Part shown: in pieces, positions 49,869 through 61,045 of the stretch
How the letters are laid out: each line of letters begins with the position of its first letter
Numbering within the stretch: the stretch's first letter is position 1
Assembly: GCA_949130485.1 (NCBI GenBank)
Contig: OX422193.1
Span: 2,358,371 to 2,422,370 of the forward strand
Direction: 5' to 3'
From: Agelas oroides
Lineage: Eukaryota > Porifera > Demospongiae > Agelasida > Agelasidae
DNA length: 64,000 bases
The notes under the pieces: generated by a model
What the model was told of the DNA's origin: nothing
What the model saw: the letters and a program-made list of their open reading frames with translations, nothing else
Database searches by the model: none
Made by a program: the position numbers and the translations under genes

Positions 49869-51707
49869 ATTATCCTATTGTATGAGAACACCTATTATGT
49901 TATCATGCTATCATATTGAGCTTTCTAAATTATGCTGATTTCACAATGAACCTATGTGGGGTGACATCATATTGAACACTGAGTGGGTTGACAGTCCAGA
50001 GCTTCATTCTGCTACACATAATGATTTTATTCAACTCCACCCCTTTATTGTGTGAGTTTTGTATAATACTTACTGTAACAGAAATCAAGAAGCTTTGTAT
50101 TAAACTTTGCATCAAAACTGTCAGTCAGTGCGTAATGCACTCTTTACCGGTCCATTGTTCTAGTATGGTATGTGTGTTTGCAGCCCCCGCCTAGCTTTCC
50201 ATTGCTTGCAGTACAGAAAGTAGGGAAGGCCTGTTATCTTACTCGTGTGAGTGATGTCAGGATAGAAAGGATGGTAGAAAGTGTTGAATTGTGTGTAGGT
50301 GCACAGGCCAAGAAGAGGTGTCAGGTAACCTACTACACGTATCTACGTAGCGGTGGGCAACTGTCGTACACACATGTTGAGCGTGTAGTCGGTTGAACAG
50401 TATGTGAAACATTGCCTGTTTGTTCTTAGTCTCGTCCCCAGACCTAATTTTTCGTGCGCGCCCTGCGGACTCGTCGAAAAATAGGGTCTGGACACTTTCA
50501 CTATGAAAACTGGGGCAAGTTTACATACGGCGGTCCGTAAATTGGGTAATTGTAGGTGTTAATTACATTATCAGCTACCGGCAGAGTTTGCTTTGGCCCC
50601 CAAAAATTTGCAAGCTGGCTATTTGTGATGACGCATAACGCAATTTACTTTACCTGAACAATCTGATTGGTGCGACAACAAGCCAATACGCTCGTATGAT
50701 TACGCCCCAGTTTTACCAGTGAACGTGTCCAGACCCTATTTTTCGACAAGGCCGCAGGGCGCACGCGAAAAATTTGGTGTCTGGGGACGAGACTAGTTTG
50801 TTCTGGAAATTTTTGTGATTACGTCATGCTCACATGAGGAAAGATACTAGGTTATCATACTGCAAGTGATGTAAAGTTGGGCGGGGCCTGGGAACAAGAC
50901 TACTTGTATAGTTCCAGCAGCAATAACCACATAATGCGAACATGCTGTTTCAAAAAACCTTCGCAAATATTGTTCTAACACAAGCATTGGTTAGTGCTGT
51001 TGTAACTCACAAATGGTGTTCATGTTACACATTATTGATATCCCAGGGCCTTTCCCAATTCACACACACACACACAGAGAAGAACAGGACTGAATGTATC
51101 ATGCTGACAGTGATTGAGTGACAAGTGATGATAAAGTTGCCTTGTAGAGAGCTTACGTTCAGTGTCTGTGCTTCCAGGTTTCAAGACTTTGTTGTACTGA
51201 CCCGTGTCTGTATAAATCAGTGCATTTTTGCATCCATGTTGTGTCATTTTATTCAATAATTCATGCCTACAGGCAATAATATTGCTACTTACTGTTGTGC
51301 TGTATTTCTTGGTGGAAGTTTGCGGGACAAAATCATTCATAGCACGTACGGACACACCCACCTTTGCAGCTGTCGGCTGTGGGTAGCATGACCGCCAAAA
51401 TGTACAGAAACGGAAGTGTGCAAACAGTTCGCGAAGGCTGTCATTTTGGTACCTGTTGGCTTCGGCTATAATTTGCTACTACATTTTACAGATTTTGTTG
51501 CCTTTTGTTTCATAGTAGTACTCTATACTAAATGAAGTAGCAGCGTGCTATGTCGAAGGGGTTGAAAAATAATTTGGGAAGAAGGTAAAGGAAGTTTTGT
51601 TGCGATGCGCGAATTGATGAAACGCCGTTTTTTTCATAAAACGCGGAAGCAATGCGAAAATAAATCTCTCGTTTTAAACGTAATACGGTACGGTTGCGGT
51701 TCGACTG
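49869..51707. other. 5' region of the Academ-like element
   Basis: Contains the MITE at 50427-50795, a short (CA)n run at 51058-51073 and a minus-strand frame (51361-51032; MNDFVPQTSTKKYSTT before GTAAGT) that could be a leader exon. No other gene supported. Confidence 0.45.
50427..50795. mobile_element. MITE with 9-bp target duplication, nested in Academ-like element
   Basis: Ends TAGTCTCGTCCCCAGAC and inverted copy; arms of about 95 bp, including AAAAATAGGGTCTGGACAC. GTTTGTTCT flanks both sides (50418-50426, 50796-50804). Ends are related to the MITE at 12484-12787, so one family. No ORF. Confidence 0.88.
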
Positions 51708-51931
51708 ATTGTTTGTAATATCTTAGTTTGATAACTGATGTTCGCCAGTATTCTCACCAGAATTTACAAACCAAAGGGCACGAAATAGCCTCTCATGACC
51801 ACTTCCCTAATCTTGATTGTCAGTACCAAACACTTGTTGCATGTCAACAAAGCATTTTTCAATGTTGTCTTAGCTCTATGTTCAGAGTCCAGACAGTTTG
51901 TAAGTTCAAGTAGTTCAAGTGACTGTTAAAA

Positions 51932-52075
51932 TATGTTGGTTTTGGGGTGGACCTAAAGGGCACACTGTTGGTTTTGGGGCAGATCCAAAGGGCACATTAT
52001 TGGTTTTGCATGGGCAGACCCAAAGGGCATATATATTAAAGCCCCCAAAGGGCACAGTGCCCTTTGGAAAAGGCC
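51932..52075. repeat. Short minisatellite
   Basis: Three to four irregular units of about 35 bp built on TGTTGGTTTTGGGG(CA/TG)GA..CAAAGGGCACA, ending in an inverted CCAAAGGGCACAGTGCCCTTTGG. Open on both strands by chance because the unit is close to a multiple of three. Confidence 0.75.
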
Positions 52076-52906
52076 TAGCGAGAACCCTGATGTTCGTATG
52101 CAGTTGAGACCATCCATATAATACATTAATAAATATGTGCATTCTAACAAGGGCACATTTGCAAACTACCAGTCTATGCTCATAATGTTTACTGTTTGTC
52201 TAAATCTGGTAGCCCATTGCCTGTTCCATAAATGCTGACGCAACTGCTCTGAGTATGGAGTTACAGGCGTCCAAATTCTGTTCCTCCACCAACTGGGGGG
52301 AGTTACCTGCAGTTAATGAGCCAGACAAAACAGCATTACATGGTGGTCATAATACTCCATGCTAATTATCAGGTACTGTAACAATATAATGGTTTAATTA
52401 TTAGTGTGAACTTTCCTCCTTTCAGGAAGGGTGTTACTTATATAGTCTAGCATAAGCTCATTTTTGTGTATTCCCCACCTCCAGTTTTTGATTGCTGGCA
52501 GTCATATTCCACTTTTGCATCCTACAAGCAATCTAAAGCAGATGTGATGAAGGCCTGCATGGAATCAAGTTTGGAAAGTAGCCTCCTTTTTGTTGATGTC
52601 TTGATATGCTTGTTTTTACTAATGGTAGCTATATATAACAGCTACAGGCAAGGAGACTCAAACTAAGAAAAATAACAGTGACAGAGAGGTCTAACTAGCT
52701 GGACTAAGGCAGGTAGTGTAACTTTCACAAGTGAATTTTAACATACAAATCTGGCATATAACTGAATTGTCGTCCATCTACTACAAAATGCAGATAATCT
52801 GCAAGACTGCATAATGTTGATTATCTGAGTTAGGGCAGTGATTACCCACTTTCTTGATAGCAATGCAATGGCAAATTCAAAGTACTATTATAAGTACAGC
52901 ACTCAC
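52076..52906. other. Region 3' of the CUB gene
   Basis: A plus-strand frame at 52466-52666 ends in a hydrophobic stretch (LLFVDVLICLFLLMVAIY) but has no supporting partner exon. The terminal exon of the CUB gene may also lie here on the minus strand; a possible acceptor is near 52640. Neither could be confirmed. Confidence 0.3.
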
Positions 52907-55199
52907 CATCAATTGATTGTCTTGCAGTCACCAGAGAGGAACAGTCTTTTCTCCCTGTGAAGAATTTGAAATTTAATGTACCAGTGGCTGCAGCCAATAA
53001 GCACAATCTTAGTATGTACAGCCGTAAAAATAAAGTGCAGTAACAGTTTTTGCTGATATTAAGATGAGGCTTGGACTATTTTTAGTGCACAACTGATGCC
53101 TCATGCAAACCCAGCTGGAAGCTCTCCGGCTGCTCAAGGCATAATCCAGATATAACAGAAAAAGGAAGCTTCATTACAAATGTTTAGCTATAAATTTTAA
53201 TAGGTGCAGATCTGTTGTAGCAATATACCGACCATTGCCAGCTACATTGCTTGGAAGAGGATCATTGGGTGCATTAATGTTCATGAGCACATTCTCAAGT
53301 AAAAAGTCCACCAGTCGCTTCTCTGGATCTGCTGGAATACCCTGTAAGTGGAACACCAAATACATATATAGGAGAACTATTGCTAGCCACACTTCCCAAA
53401 AATATACAAACAGAATTAATATCTGCTTCAGTTGGCATTATGTTGGTTGTCATGCTTGTGGTATTGTAGTCACATCAAAGGTGTAATTGTAGCGTTTAGT
53501 CTCAGACATCTCCAATACCATACCAATATTGATCTTATGGGTAATGTGTTTAAGTCTATAGCAGAGACATATGTTCAATATCATACCTGTGGAAACACTC
53601 CCAGAAGAATGTAGTACACAACATGGTTTCCAATCATCAAAACACCTGTGGGTAAAGACCAAGCAATTATTCATTAGTACCTACAGTAAAAAAGTTTTAT
53701 GATGAATTCAGCACAAAGAAAGAAAGGCTATTGAAAATCTTTTTACTGACAATAAAATGTCACAATGCCCAGTATTCTTCAGTATGTTAGTTGATACACG
53801 TATGCTCCCTATCTCAATAACAATCACAGGTCAGACAATATAACTAGAGTACAAGCAATGACATCATACCAGTAATCAAATTCAAGTAGGATGCACCTCT
53901 GAAGCAGTTCGTGTGCAACTATTATAAAAAAAGTTCTCACAAATTATTTAAGTCATGGCATCCTTAGCTATTGTATTGTCCTCATTAGAGTAAAAGTGAC
54001 ACGTCCATTTTACTACTTCCCCACAACAGTGAAGAGTTATAGCTACTCGGAAAAGCAACTTATTTTTGATGATAGTACTAGCTTTACATTTTGGGTGGTC
54101 ATATTGCAATAATATTCACTACTGAACATGTAATGTCTTCTAGAACAAATACCTTTTCCTGGAAAACACTCATTAGAGCTGCCATGAAAGACTCGAAATT
54201 CACTAGGTTGGTTGAATGTTGAAAGAACTTGTACACCTCGAACCGGCCCCATGAGGATCACATCCGAATTGTTCCTTTGATTTATAGAGACTCCACCACC
54301 CTGATAGCAAATTTGTTCATCAATTGCAATTGAGACTCGAGTCAATCGAAAGCTCCCTTTTCTTTTCTGTCTGTTGTGCCAAGTGGGCTGTTAAGGTTAA
54401 GAAATATGCACATCACATCAATGTGTTAGCAGCTAGAGCACATTGCTTCATCTGAACAACAGTATGACACAACATTGTGTGCTTGGTAAGCAAACGTGAA
54501 GTTCCAAGCACAACATTAAATATACAGCTATGTACTTGCTGGAAAAAGTAAAAGTACATGAAAAGTGCCCAACACCAAGAGTATCATCATGCAGGCATGA
54601 CTTACAATATTGCTGAGTATAGACTGTGGAAGATGGGTTTCTCTTTTCCCCCTGAGTGTTCCAGAATTTGTCACATTAGGATTAGAACAGCCAGGGGCAT
54701 TTAGTGTTGAGGGATCAAAGCATACTGCAGACATAAAGAAGCCACAGTCTGTCACGTTACTGTCTGTACTGAACACCACATTGAGTGCTCCTGCTTCGAT
54801 CCCCTGAAATCCTTCCAAATCCGAACCACAAGTGACCAACTGTCGGTTCAGAGAAGGCCTGTTAATCTGGATGAAGTCAACACAACTGCCATTAACGGGG
54901 TCCTGAAGTTTCTCTCTTACAATGTTGAAGTACACCAAGTGTCCAGAGGAACACCTCACATTGTACACACAGAGTAAGTTGTTGGGATACGTCTCATTTG
55001 CAGCAAAGAATCCTGGTGAAAATAATCCAGACACAAACTGTCCTTGCTGGATTTGGTATGTAAGAATTGTTCGATTCTGGAATAAGGGTGTTGCTGTGCA
55101 CACAGCTCTGCCTTGCTCCCCACGAACATTGGTTTGGTAGCAAGAGAATGTGCTGAATATAAGTGGTATAGAAACCAATGTTGTGTATAGCTGAATCAT
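52907..55199 (-). CDS. Secreted CUB-domain protein (3' end unresolved)
   Basis: Minus-strand exons 54606-55199, 54153-54387, 53587-53645, 53233-53341 and 52907-52954, joined at GT/AG sites in consistent phase (0, 1, 0, 1, 1). Exon 1 starts with a signal peptide (MIQLYTTLVSIPLIFSTFSC) and then a CUB domain: GLFSPGFF, YPNNLLCVYNV, CVDFIQI, LVTCGSD, NVVFSTDSNVTDCGFFMSAVC. Exon 2 is cysteine-poor and unrecognised (FRLTRVSIAIDEQICYQGGG). Exons 3-4 read GNHVVYYILLGVFPQ and GIPADPEKRLVDFLLENV. The start was chosen as the Met that gives the leader; an upstream Met in frame (55241) would hide it. CUB domains bind proteins or glycans outside the cell. The donor of exon 4 (GTCGGT) is weak and the stop was not found. 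About 350 residues are visible. An alternative exon at 53450-53533 would end the protein early. Confidence 0.72.
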
Positions 55200-55523
55200 T
55201 AATTTTAGCTCAAAACAGTGTGTAGCTAAGTACAAGCACAACCAGTGTTCGTACTAGCTACGAAACAGTTAAATTCCAACTGGCTGTCACTTTTGTTAAG
55301 CAGACCTACTCGTTCCAACTTGGAATTCTATGCAGATTGATACAGTTTCACTAAATGGGTTGGAAGACAACACATGCACTTGAAGTGGACGCTGCACACA
55401 TAAAGAGTGGAATGTGCAGTAGGTATTCCATCAATTGCCTCTATTTGTGTAGTTTGGTCATCATTCCTAGATGCTTCATGTATTTGCACAATAAAGACTA
55501 CTAGAAGCACCTTTATAGTCATA
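55200..55523. other. Upstream flank of CUB gene
   Basis: Presumed promoter and 5' leader of the minus-strand CUB gene. No TATA box placed with confidence. Confidence 0.3.
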
Positions 55524-56245
55524 TACCGTATTTCTTCGAATAGACGCCGCCCTCGAATAGTAGCCGCACAATCAGGAGCTCTGAGCGAAATAAACGCCGC
55601 CCTCGAATAGTAGCTGCACAATCAGGAGCTCTGAGCGAAATAAACACCGCCCTCGAATAGTAGCCGCGGCTACTATACGCGGCACACTCTCACGTAGGCG
55701 AATAATTTCTGACGACGGTCAGCACGCTAACGCTAGGGCTGTTCGTGTTGTTGGCGTAGTCAGGATAAGCAAGTTTAATACGTGGGCACAGCATGGGCAC
55801 ACTCAGTGCGTGTGTAACACGCATTTGCTAGGGGACATTGGGGATGCTCCCGCCATGAAATTTTTTTTAAATTATACACTCTGAGATCGCTTCTGAGGCC
55901 GTTTTCGGCCACAAATACCATTCTTCAGACTTACCTGCATGCTCGCTTCATGTCCGCATGAAACTTGCGATCGCACATGCTAATAACTTATCTTTGACCT
56001 TAGCGTTCCACATTGTTTTTACCCGGGCACCAGCGAATTTAACGTGGGCACAGGCCCGGGTATGCCCTGGTGTAGCTACGCCACTGACTGAAAGAGTGTA
56101 ACAGTCGTTACTGAATCGCTCGTACGTACCTTATCCAGCCGTCGTTGATGTCGGCGGGTTTCCCAATGAAATAAACACCGCCCTCGAATAGTAGCCGCAC
56201 AGAAACGTGCAGCGAAATGCGGCGTCTGATCGAAGAAATACGTAT
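55524..56245. mobile_element. DNA transposon fossil with internal tandem repeat
   Basis: Left end ACCGTATTTCTTCGAATAGA and right end reading GGCGTCTGATCGAAGAAATACG are inverted copies, with TATA/TA at the edges. At 55540-55665 a unit of about 52 bp (CGCCGCCCTCGAATAGTAGC...AGGAGCTCTGAGCGAAATAAA) is repeated 2.5 times and appears once more near 56165. The interior 55740-56095 holds the end of another repeat (GTGTAGCTACGCCACTGAC). No transposase. Superfamily not assigned. Confidence 0.65.
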
Positions 56246-56827
56246 ATTACACACTCATCCAGTTAACTCACTTGGGAGGTGGGAACTGCACATCTCCACA
56301 ATCCAACTGGGAGGCTACAACTGTGATGCACAAGACTGCATTCAGCAGGTAATAAAGCAGCACAATCGACATTTTATCCATTCAAATTCTTCATTGAAAA
56401 TTGTAGCACATAGCCATACAGTTGCGTGTACACTAGTGATATGTAACTACAAGCAATGCTATATACAACAATATGATTGTTATGTAAAATTTAAAGTCAA
56501 AACTTCCACCATGTGTCCTCAGTATTTGGTCATGAAGCCAAATCAAGGATATATACTAGAACATGCATTATGTCGATATCTCATAACGATCCATGTGTTT
56601 GTTTCGTTCCCAAACCACCTGAGCTTCAGTGAGTGTATGTAAAGTATGACTATGAGGCAATGCCAGTTGCTCAGAAAAGCCTTCTATACAACTACAAAAG
56701 AGTCCTTATAGTAATCATAATACATTAATATTAAAGCCATAACACAATGCATAGTAACTATGATTTTGGCAATGAGAACAAATCTGTGCAATAATTTAAT
56801 AGGCAAATAATAATAATAATAATAATA
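56246..56827. other. Intergenic, one exon-like stretch
   Basis: 56265-56350 (+) is open and exon-like (acceptor ACTCATCCAG; residues SLGRWELHISTIQLGGYN; donor CAG|GTAATA) but has no partner. The rest is AT-rich; an (AAT)n run at 56808-56826 adjoins the next MITE. Confidence 0.35.
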
Positions 56828-57457
56828 ACAAGACTTAAAAAACATTAAAAAATGTAAAAAGATGTAGGGATGGCATGCCAAAAAGTATGCAAACAAGGTA
56901 GGGATGATGCATGAAAGCAAAGGTCTACATATTGGCAAAGCCCCATCCCTACATCTTTTTCACACTGCAGTTAGACAGTGCATGGGTAGTTTTTACTGGC
57001 AGTTCATGGCTGTAGCCTCATTCTCAGGCCATGCACTTCCTAGCTCCTCCCACATGGCCTGGGAACGAGACTAATATGAGCGTACAGATATGTGTACCTT
57101 GTAGGTGGCTACCAAGGTTAGTAGTTTTATTGCCAACATACTACTTGTAGTGACAGTGGTACCCTTGTTATATGCCTCTGGTATAACCTAGACAGTGAGC
57201 TCGAGTGGGCTGCAGACTGGTCATAGTAACAGTGTGTAAAACTCAAGCACTCATGCACAGCGTTAATAACTGCATGGATGGGTGCAGATTCAGCTCTCAA
57301 GCACGCTGTCTAACTGCAGTGTGAAAAAGATGTAGGGATGGGGCTTTGCCAATATGTAGACCTTTGCTTTCATGCATCATCCCTACCTTGTTTGCATACT
57401 TTTTGGCATGCCATCCCTACATCTTTTTACATTTTTGTATGTTTTTTAAGTCTTGTT
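56828..57457. mobile_element. Long-TIR MITE (about 150-bp arms)
   Basis: Arms 56828-56978 and 57305-57457 are inverted copies, starting ACAAGACTTAAAAAACAT, each with three GTAGGGATG-type motifs. The middle carries a small fold-back of MITE-type ends (57010-57074, CCTCATTCTCAGGCC...GGCCTGGGAACGAG). No ORF. Confidence 0.85.
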
Positions 57458-58041
57458 TCTGTACTTTTTTGATGTTAATCTCAGCATAGATAGTGGATCT
57501 ATGATCTCAGTTACAGTTAGACCTAAGCCTAAGAAGAATGTTTCAAGTGTAACCATGCACAACACCAGAACTTGGAACGGCATTGACAGTTTAGTAGTGA
57601 TTCCAGGCATGTAATAATTATGTGCAATATAGCCAGCTAGAACCTGATGAAGGGCCAGCCACTCTCCGTACCAAACTTTGTGAAACCAATTTCATGATTC
57701 AGTTGTCAATCACATGATGACTGACCAGCTGCAGCACGAAAACTATCATACTGATAACTGACCATCCTAGCTTTACAGTTCACTAAAGCTGTGAGTAGGC
57801 TATTTTAGTGTAGCTACAAGTAGACAGCTGAATGCAGCGCCTTACCTACGTGGTGTTCATAAGCCTTGCCCAATGCCGCGGGGGAAAAAGACCGTGTCAG
57901 CCATGCCCGCTCGCTTGTGTACTCTCGCTTCCAGACCAATGACCGTGGTCTTTGGTCTGGGAACGAGACTTTGTGTGCGCATGCGTACAAAATTAGAAAA
58001 TGGCGTCCTAAGCAACGGACAGCAGTCTCAGAGTGTTGTGA
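57458..58041. other. Intergenic with CpG-richer end
   Basis: AT-rich until about 57840, then GC-richer and ending in a plausible promoter/leader for the exon at 58042. Contains one MITE-type end (TCTGGGAACGAGACT at 57956-57970). Confidence 0.4.
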
Positions 58042-58140
58042 ATGGCTTTTGTTGACCAGGATGAATTTGAAGCTATGAAGACGCTGAGTGGTTGTAGAGC
58101 TCTGCGCTGTGATAAGCATCAGTTTCGTGCTAAAATGACG
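58042..58140 (+). CDS. Candidate first exon of an unidentified gene
   Basis: ATG 58042 opens 33 codons (MAFVDQDEFEAMKTLSGCRA and on to KMT) ending exactly at a GTGAGT donor (58141), phase 0. It follows a CpG-richer leader. No downstream exon or family was recognised; the next 1.5 kb on this strand reads as repeats. Confidence 0.4.
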
Positions 58141-58436
58141 GTGAGTACTTAAACACTTTGCGAGATATCGTTGTTTGAACAAAAGTCGTAACAAGAAAGA
58201 AAGAATACGAAAAATGGCACTTTTGCTATCGCACACTTTTGAGTTTAGCTGTCTTCCGCGTAGCTTTTGGCCACTTATATGAGTCTTGCTGATCACAAAG
58301 GCACTCAAAGAGGGGGCCTGGGCGCTTAAATAAGCGTTTAGCGTGTTTGTGGTGAAGTTATACGGCTTTTGCTTAAGTATTGCATATATTGAGCGTCGGC
58401 GCCATCCCTACATAGAGAGTCTACCGACTCTCCGAT

Positions 58437-58560
58437 AATAATAATAATAATAATGATAATAATAATAATAAGAAGAAGAAGAAGAAGAAGACGAAGAAGA
58501 AGAATAGTAATAATAATAATAATAATAATTAATAATAAATAAATAAAATAAACTATCTCA
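58437..58560. repeat. TAA/GAA compound microsatellite
   Basis: (ATA)n, then (AAG)n with one CGA interruption, then (TAA)n and AAAT runs. Preceded by CCATCCCTACAT (58405-58416), the same motif as in the two long-TIR MITEs. Confidence 0.95.
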
Positions 58561-58918
58561 GGAACTATATTATACTACTTCATTTCACAAGATAATCATA
58601 CTGTAATAATATAGCCAATTGAAATATCATTCTGTTGGGCTTTTCAATTCTGTATGTACAGCAAATCACTCTACCAGGGGATTGGGAGAAGGATGACGCA
58701 ACTATAGGACACTGCTGCACAATAGAGTAATGAACACAATCAACGGGAGATTAGTGGACAATAATTATGCAATAATTGTGATGGTCAATTACATCTCTAC
58801 TAGTGTTAGGATCAGTGGTAGCTATACTAGCTAGTAGCATCAGAAGTTATGCTGAAACTGGCTCTGCATTCATAATAAATAATATGGACTGACAGACACA
58901 TCATCAGTTCAGTTCTAA

Positions 58919-59190
58919 ATTTCATCCTCAGGTTCTACCTTAACTGCCTCTTTCAATAACCTGACAAGACTGTCATTGTAGAATCTGATACACTCCTTGA
59001 TGATCTTGATAGAATTGCCCTGTCTGCGAGCATACCTAGAAAGCGAGTATACCTCTCATTCATAGCACTCTTCCGGCCATCCTCAGTGCAGCTTACTCAC
59101 TCTGCGCACTGAATCAATATCCAACCTATTCAGCCTTCTCACAATGTTCACTATCATGTAGTGATGAGCATTCTTTCTTGTCAAGCTAAC
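58919..59190 (-). pseudogene. Decayed coding fragment, unidentified
   Basis: On the minus strand two clean peptides (MIVNIVRRLNRLDIDSVRR and GNSIKIIKECIRFYNDSLVR to EPEDEI then stop) are separated by stops. It looks like the end of a broken gene or transposon ORF. Family not recognised. Confidence 0.35.
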
Positions 59191-59643
59191 AAGTGATTAA
59201 ACCTGTGTTTTGAGTTAGTCTTGAGATAGCTGGAGGTGTTCCCAGGCTCTCCGCCACGCAAGAGAGCTCTAGCCTGGGAACAAGGCTAGTCTTGAGGTTG
59301 ATCTGAGTGTGTGCATGTCACCACATATATCAGTGTCGGTTGTCCAGTAAACTTCCTCTGTATAATACCCAAACCTACGCTAATTGTCTCGCAAGCCGCA
59401 TCCTCGGGGGTGGTGGGGTGGCTTGCAAGACTAAACGCACAGGACCAGCCCTACCCCTCCCTTGTCCCGTCATGGACTTCAATTTGCGGAATATTAGTCT
59501 CGTGTCCAGGTCTGCGCACGAGACTAAGGGGAGATCCGTTCCGCGATCCATATCCGGCCATCTATTGATCACGTGCTGATCGTTATGCTCATGAGAGAAA
59601 AAATTACGGGTTTACCCCCAAATTTAGATTTTAACCCTCTCTT
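59191..59643. other. Scattered MITE-type ends
   Basis: GTTCCCAGGCTC...GCCTGGGAACAAGGCTAG (59230-59291) and TTAGTCTCGTGTCCAGG...CGAGACTAAG (59494-59529) are small fold-backs with the termini of the 12484 and 50427 elements. No gene supported. Confidence 0.5.
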
Positions 59644-60455
59644 TACGAGATTTAACTTCACCGAATTCTGCATACAAGCATGCTGCATTCAGAGAGTATG
59701 CAGCACATCAAGGGAGAAGAGAACAAGTAAGCATGGTATCAGTATAGTATTAAAACTAGTCAGTATTGAATATCAGAAAAGGGATGCATTTCTGGCAGCT
59801 GTGTAGCTAGGGGAAAACAAACTGACATTTCAGAGCAACCCTCACAGCCTATTAATCAAGGTGATCAGTATGGACGCCTAAGTTTTGTGTTCTCATGGGC
59901 AGCAAATGATCTTGAATTGTGTTTTCTATTTCTATCGATGACTGATCAACACTCTTGTGTTTGGTGCATAATTAGCAAACCTGCTGTGCATTGCTGCAGT
60001 GTGCATTTGTGCGCTACGTTGCTGTACACTGCAATCTAACTATGCACCAAGGGTCAAACATTGTTGAAATTGTCGACACTGTGTTGAAATCAGGCTTAAA
60101 AATGAAGCAATTTTATGTCTCTTCAATGTGTTCATGTTCCTATGCTATCTGTAAATTTGATGAAGTCCTTTATATTTGTGTAATCCATGCATGTGACAAA
60201 TATTACTGAGTGTATTTCCGGGTAAAGCCCGTGTGTAGGCGTGCTCTAACTAGCTTGTATCCTGGCAACAGTACTATTGCTAAGTAACATCTATGACGTC
60301 GTTTGTGTTTCTAAGCAATGCCTAGCAACGATTGACGTCATTCAAATGAAATTTGTATTTTGTAGGGCGAGTTGTAGCTAGCCTTGTGGTGTTTCAGCCT
60401 GTATAAGTCGTTGGCTGACTCCAGTTTCATTGGGATTTGTGTGATAGCGTGCTCT

Positions 60456-61045
60456 ATGGAGAACGAAGACCCTGATTTTCAAATACCTCGTTCAAAAAAG
60501 CCGAAAAAGAACACGGCCGTGGCTACTAAAAAGCGCTTTGGCAGCCCTCTGAAAGACAATGACATGAAGACAGTGATGAAAGGACATGTGCCGCCAAATA
60601 CACAAAAGAATACTCTTTGGGCTTTGAACCTTTTTTCGCGAGTGGATGTTAACCAGAAATGAACGTGCACAAAGCGACGGAAACGAGGATCGCTGTCCTG
60701 AGGATCTATTCGATAACCACTGGTCACCGATCAATAGAGGCACTGCGATCCTATGAGTGTATTTCTGAAGAACAGCACAGGGCTGTATCGAAGGTGATGA
60801 TGATGAACACTGAATATGAGGGTGCACATAGTGGATTGCGTACTGAAATTCAGTGTCAAGAGAATCGGTCGGTACAGTACAATGCCGGTACAACTGAAAG
60901 CCTGGGTAGATTGTTCGGTGACCTAACCAACTGCACTATTGGAAGTCTCACTGTAAATGTCAGACCAATATTTAATGTACAATCTGCTGAAAAAGTTGAC
61001 AAGGAGTTTGATGAACTAGTTCAATATGCAGATTTTGACTATTGA
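60456..61045 (+). pseudogene. Tyrosine-recombinase fossil (Crypton-like type)
   Basis: The N-terminal part (MENEDPDFQIPRSKKPKK, then HVPPNTQKNTLWALNLF) resembles the N-terminal helical domain of Crypton-type and ZMYM/QRICH1-related recombinases. A separate downstream stretch (TGHRSIEALRSYECIS) resembles the end of the catalytic domain with its Tyr. Most of the catalytic core is missing. It is broken, and its association with long inverted repeats is unusual for Cryptons; a DIRS-like origin is not excluded. Confidence 0.55.

Larger units (their letters stand above)
43040..51707 (-). mobile_element. Academ-like DNA transposon, 8.7 kb
   Basis: Terminal inverted repeat CAGTCGAACCGCAACCGTAC at 43040-43059, its exact reverse complement ending at 51707, and target duplication ATTG at 43036-43039 and 51708-51711. 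It carries one long minus-strand transposase ORF (44169-49868). A 369-bp MITE (50427-50795) has inserted into its 5' region. Families with 3-4 bp target duplications and XPG-like nuclease domains are placed in Academ. Ends, target site and ORF are intact, which suggests recent activity. Confidence 0.82.

Noticed and set aside
52466-52666. Small membrane protein on the plus strand
   Set aside because: It has a hydrophobic stretch but no partner exon or family; kept only as a note.
53450-53533. Exon 4 of the CUB gene
   Set aside because: It would end the protein at TGA, or need a poor GC donor to continue, whereas exon 53587-53645 joins 53233-53341 directly in phase 0.
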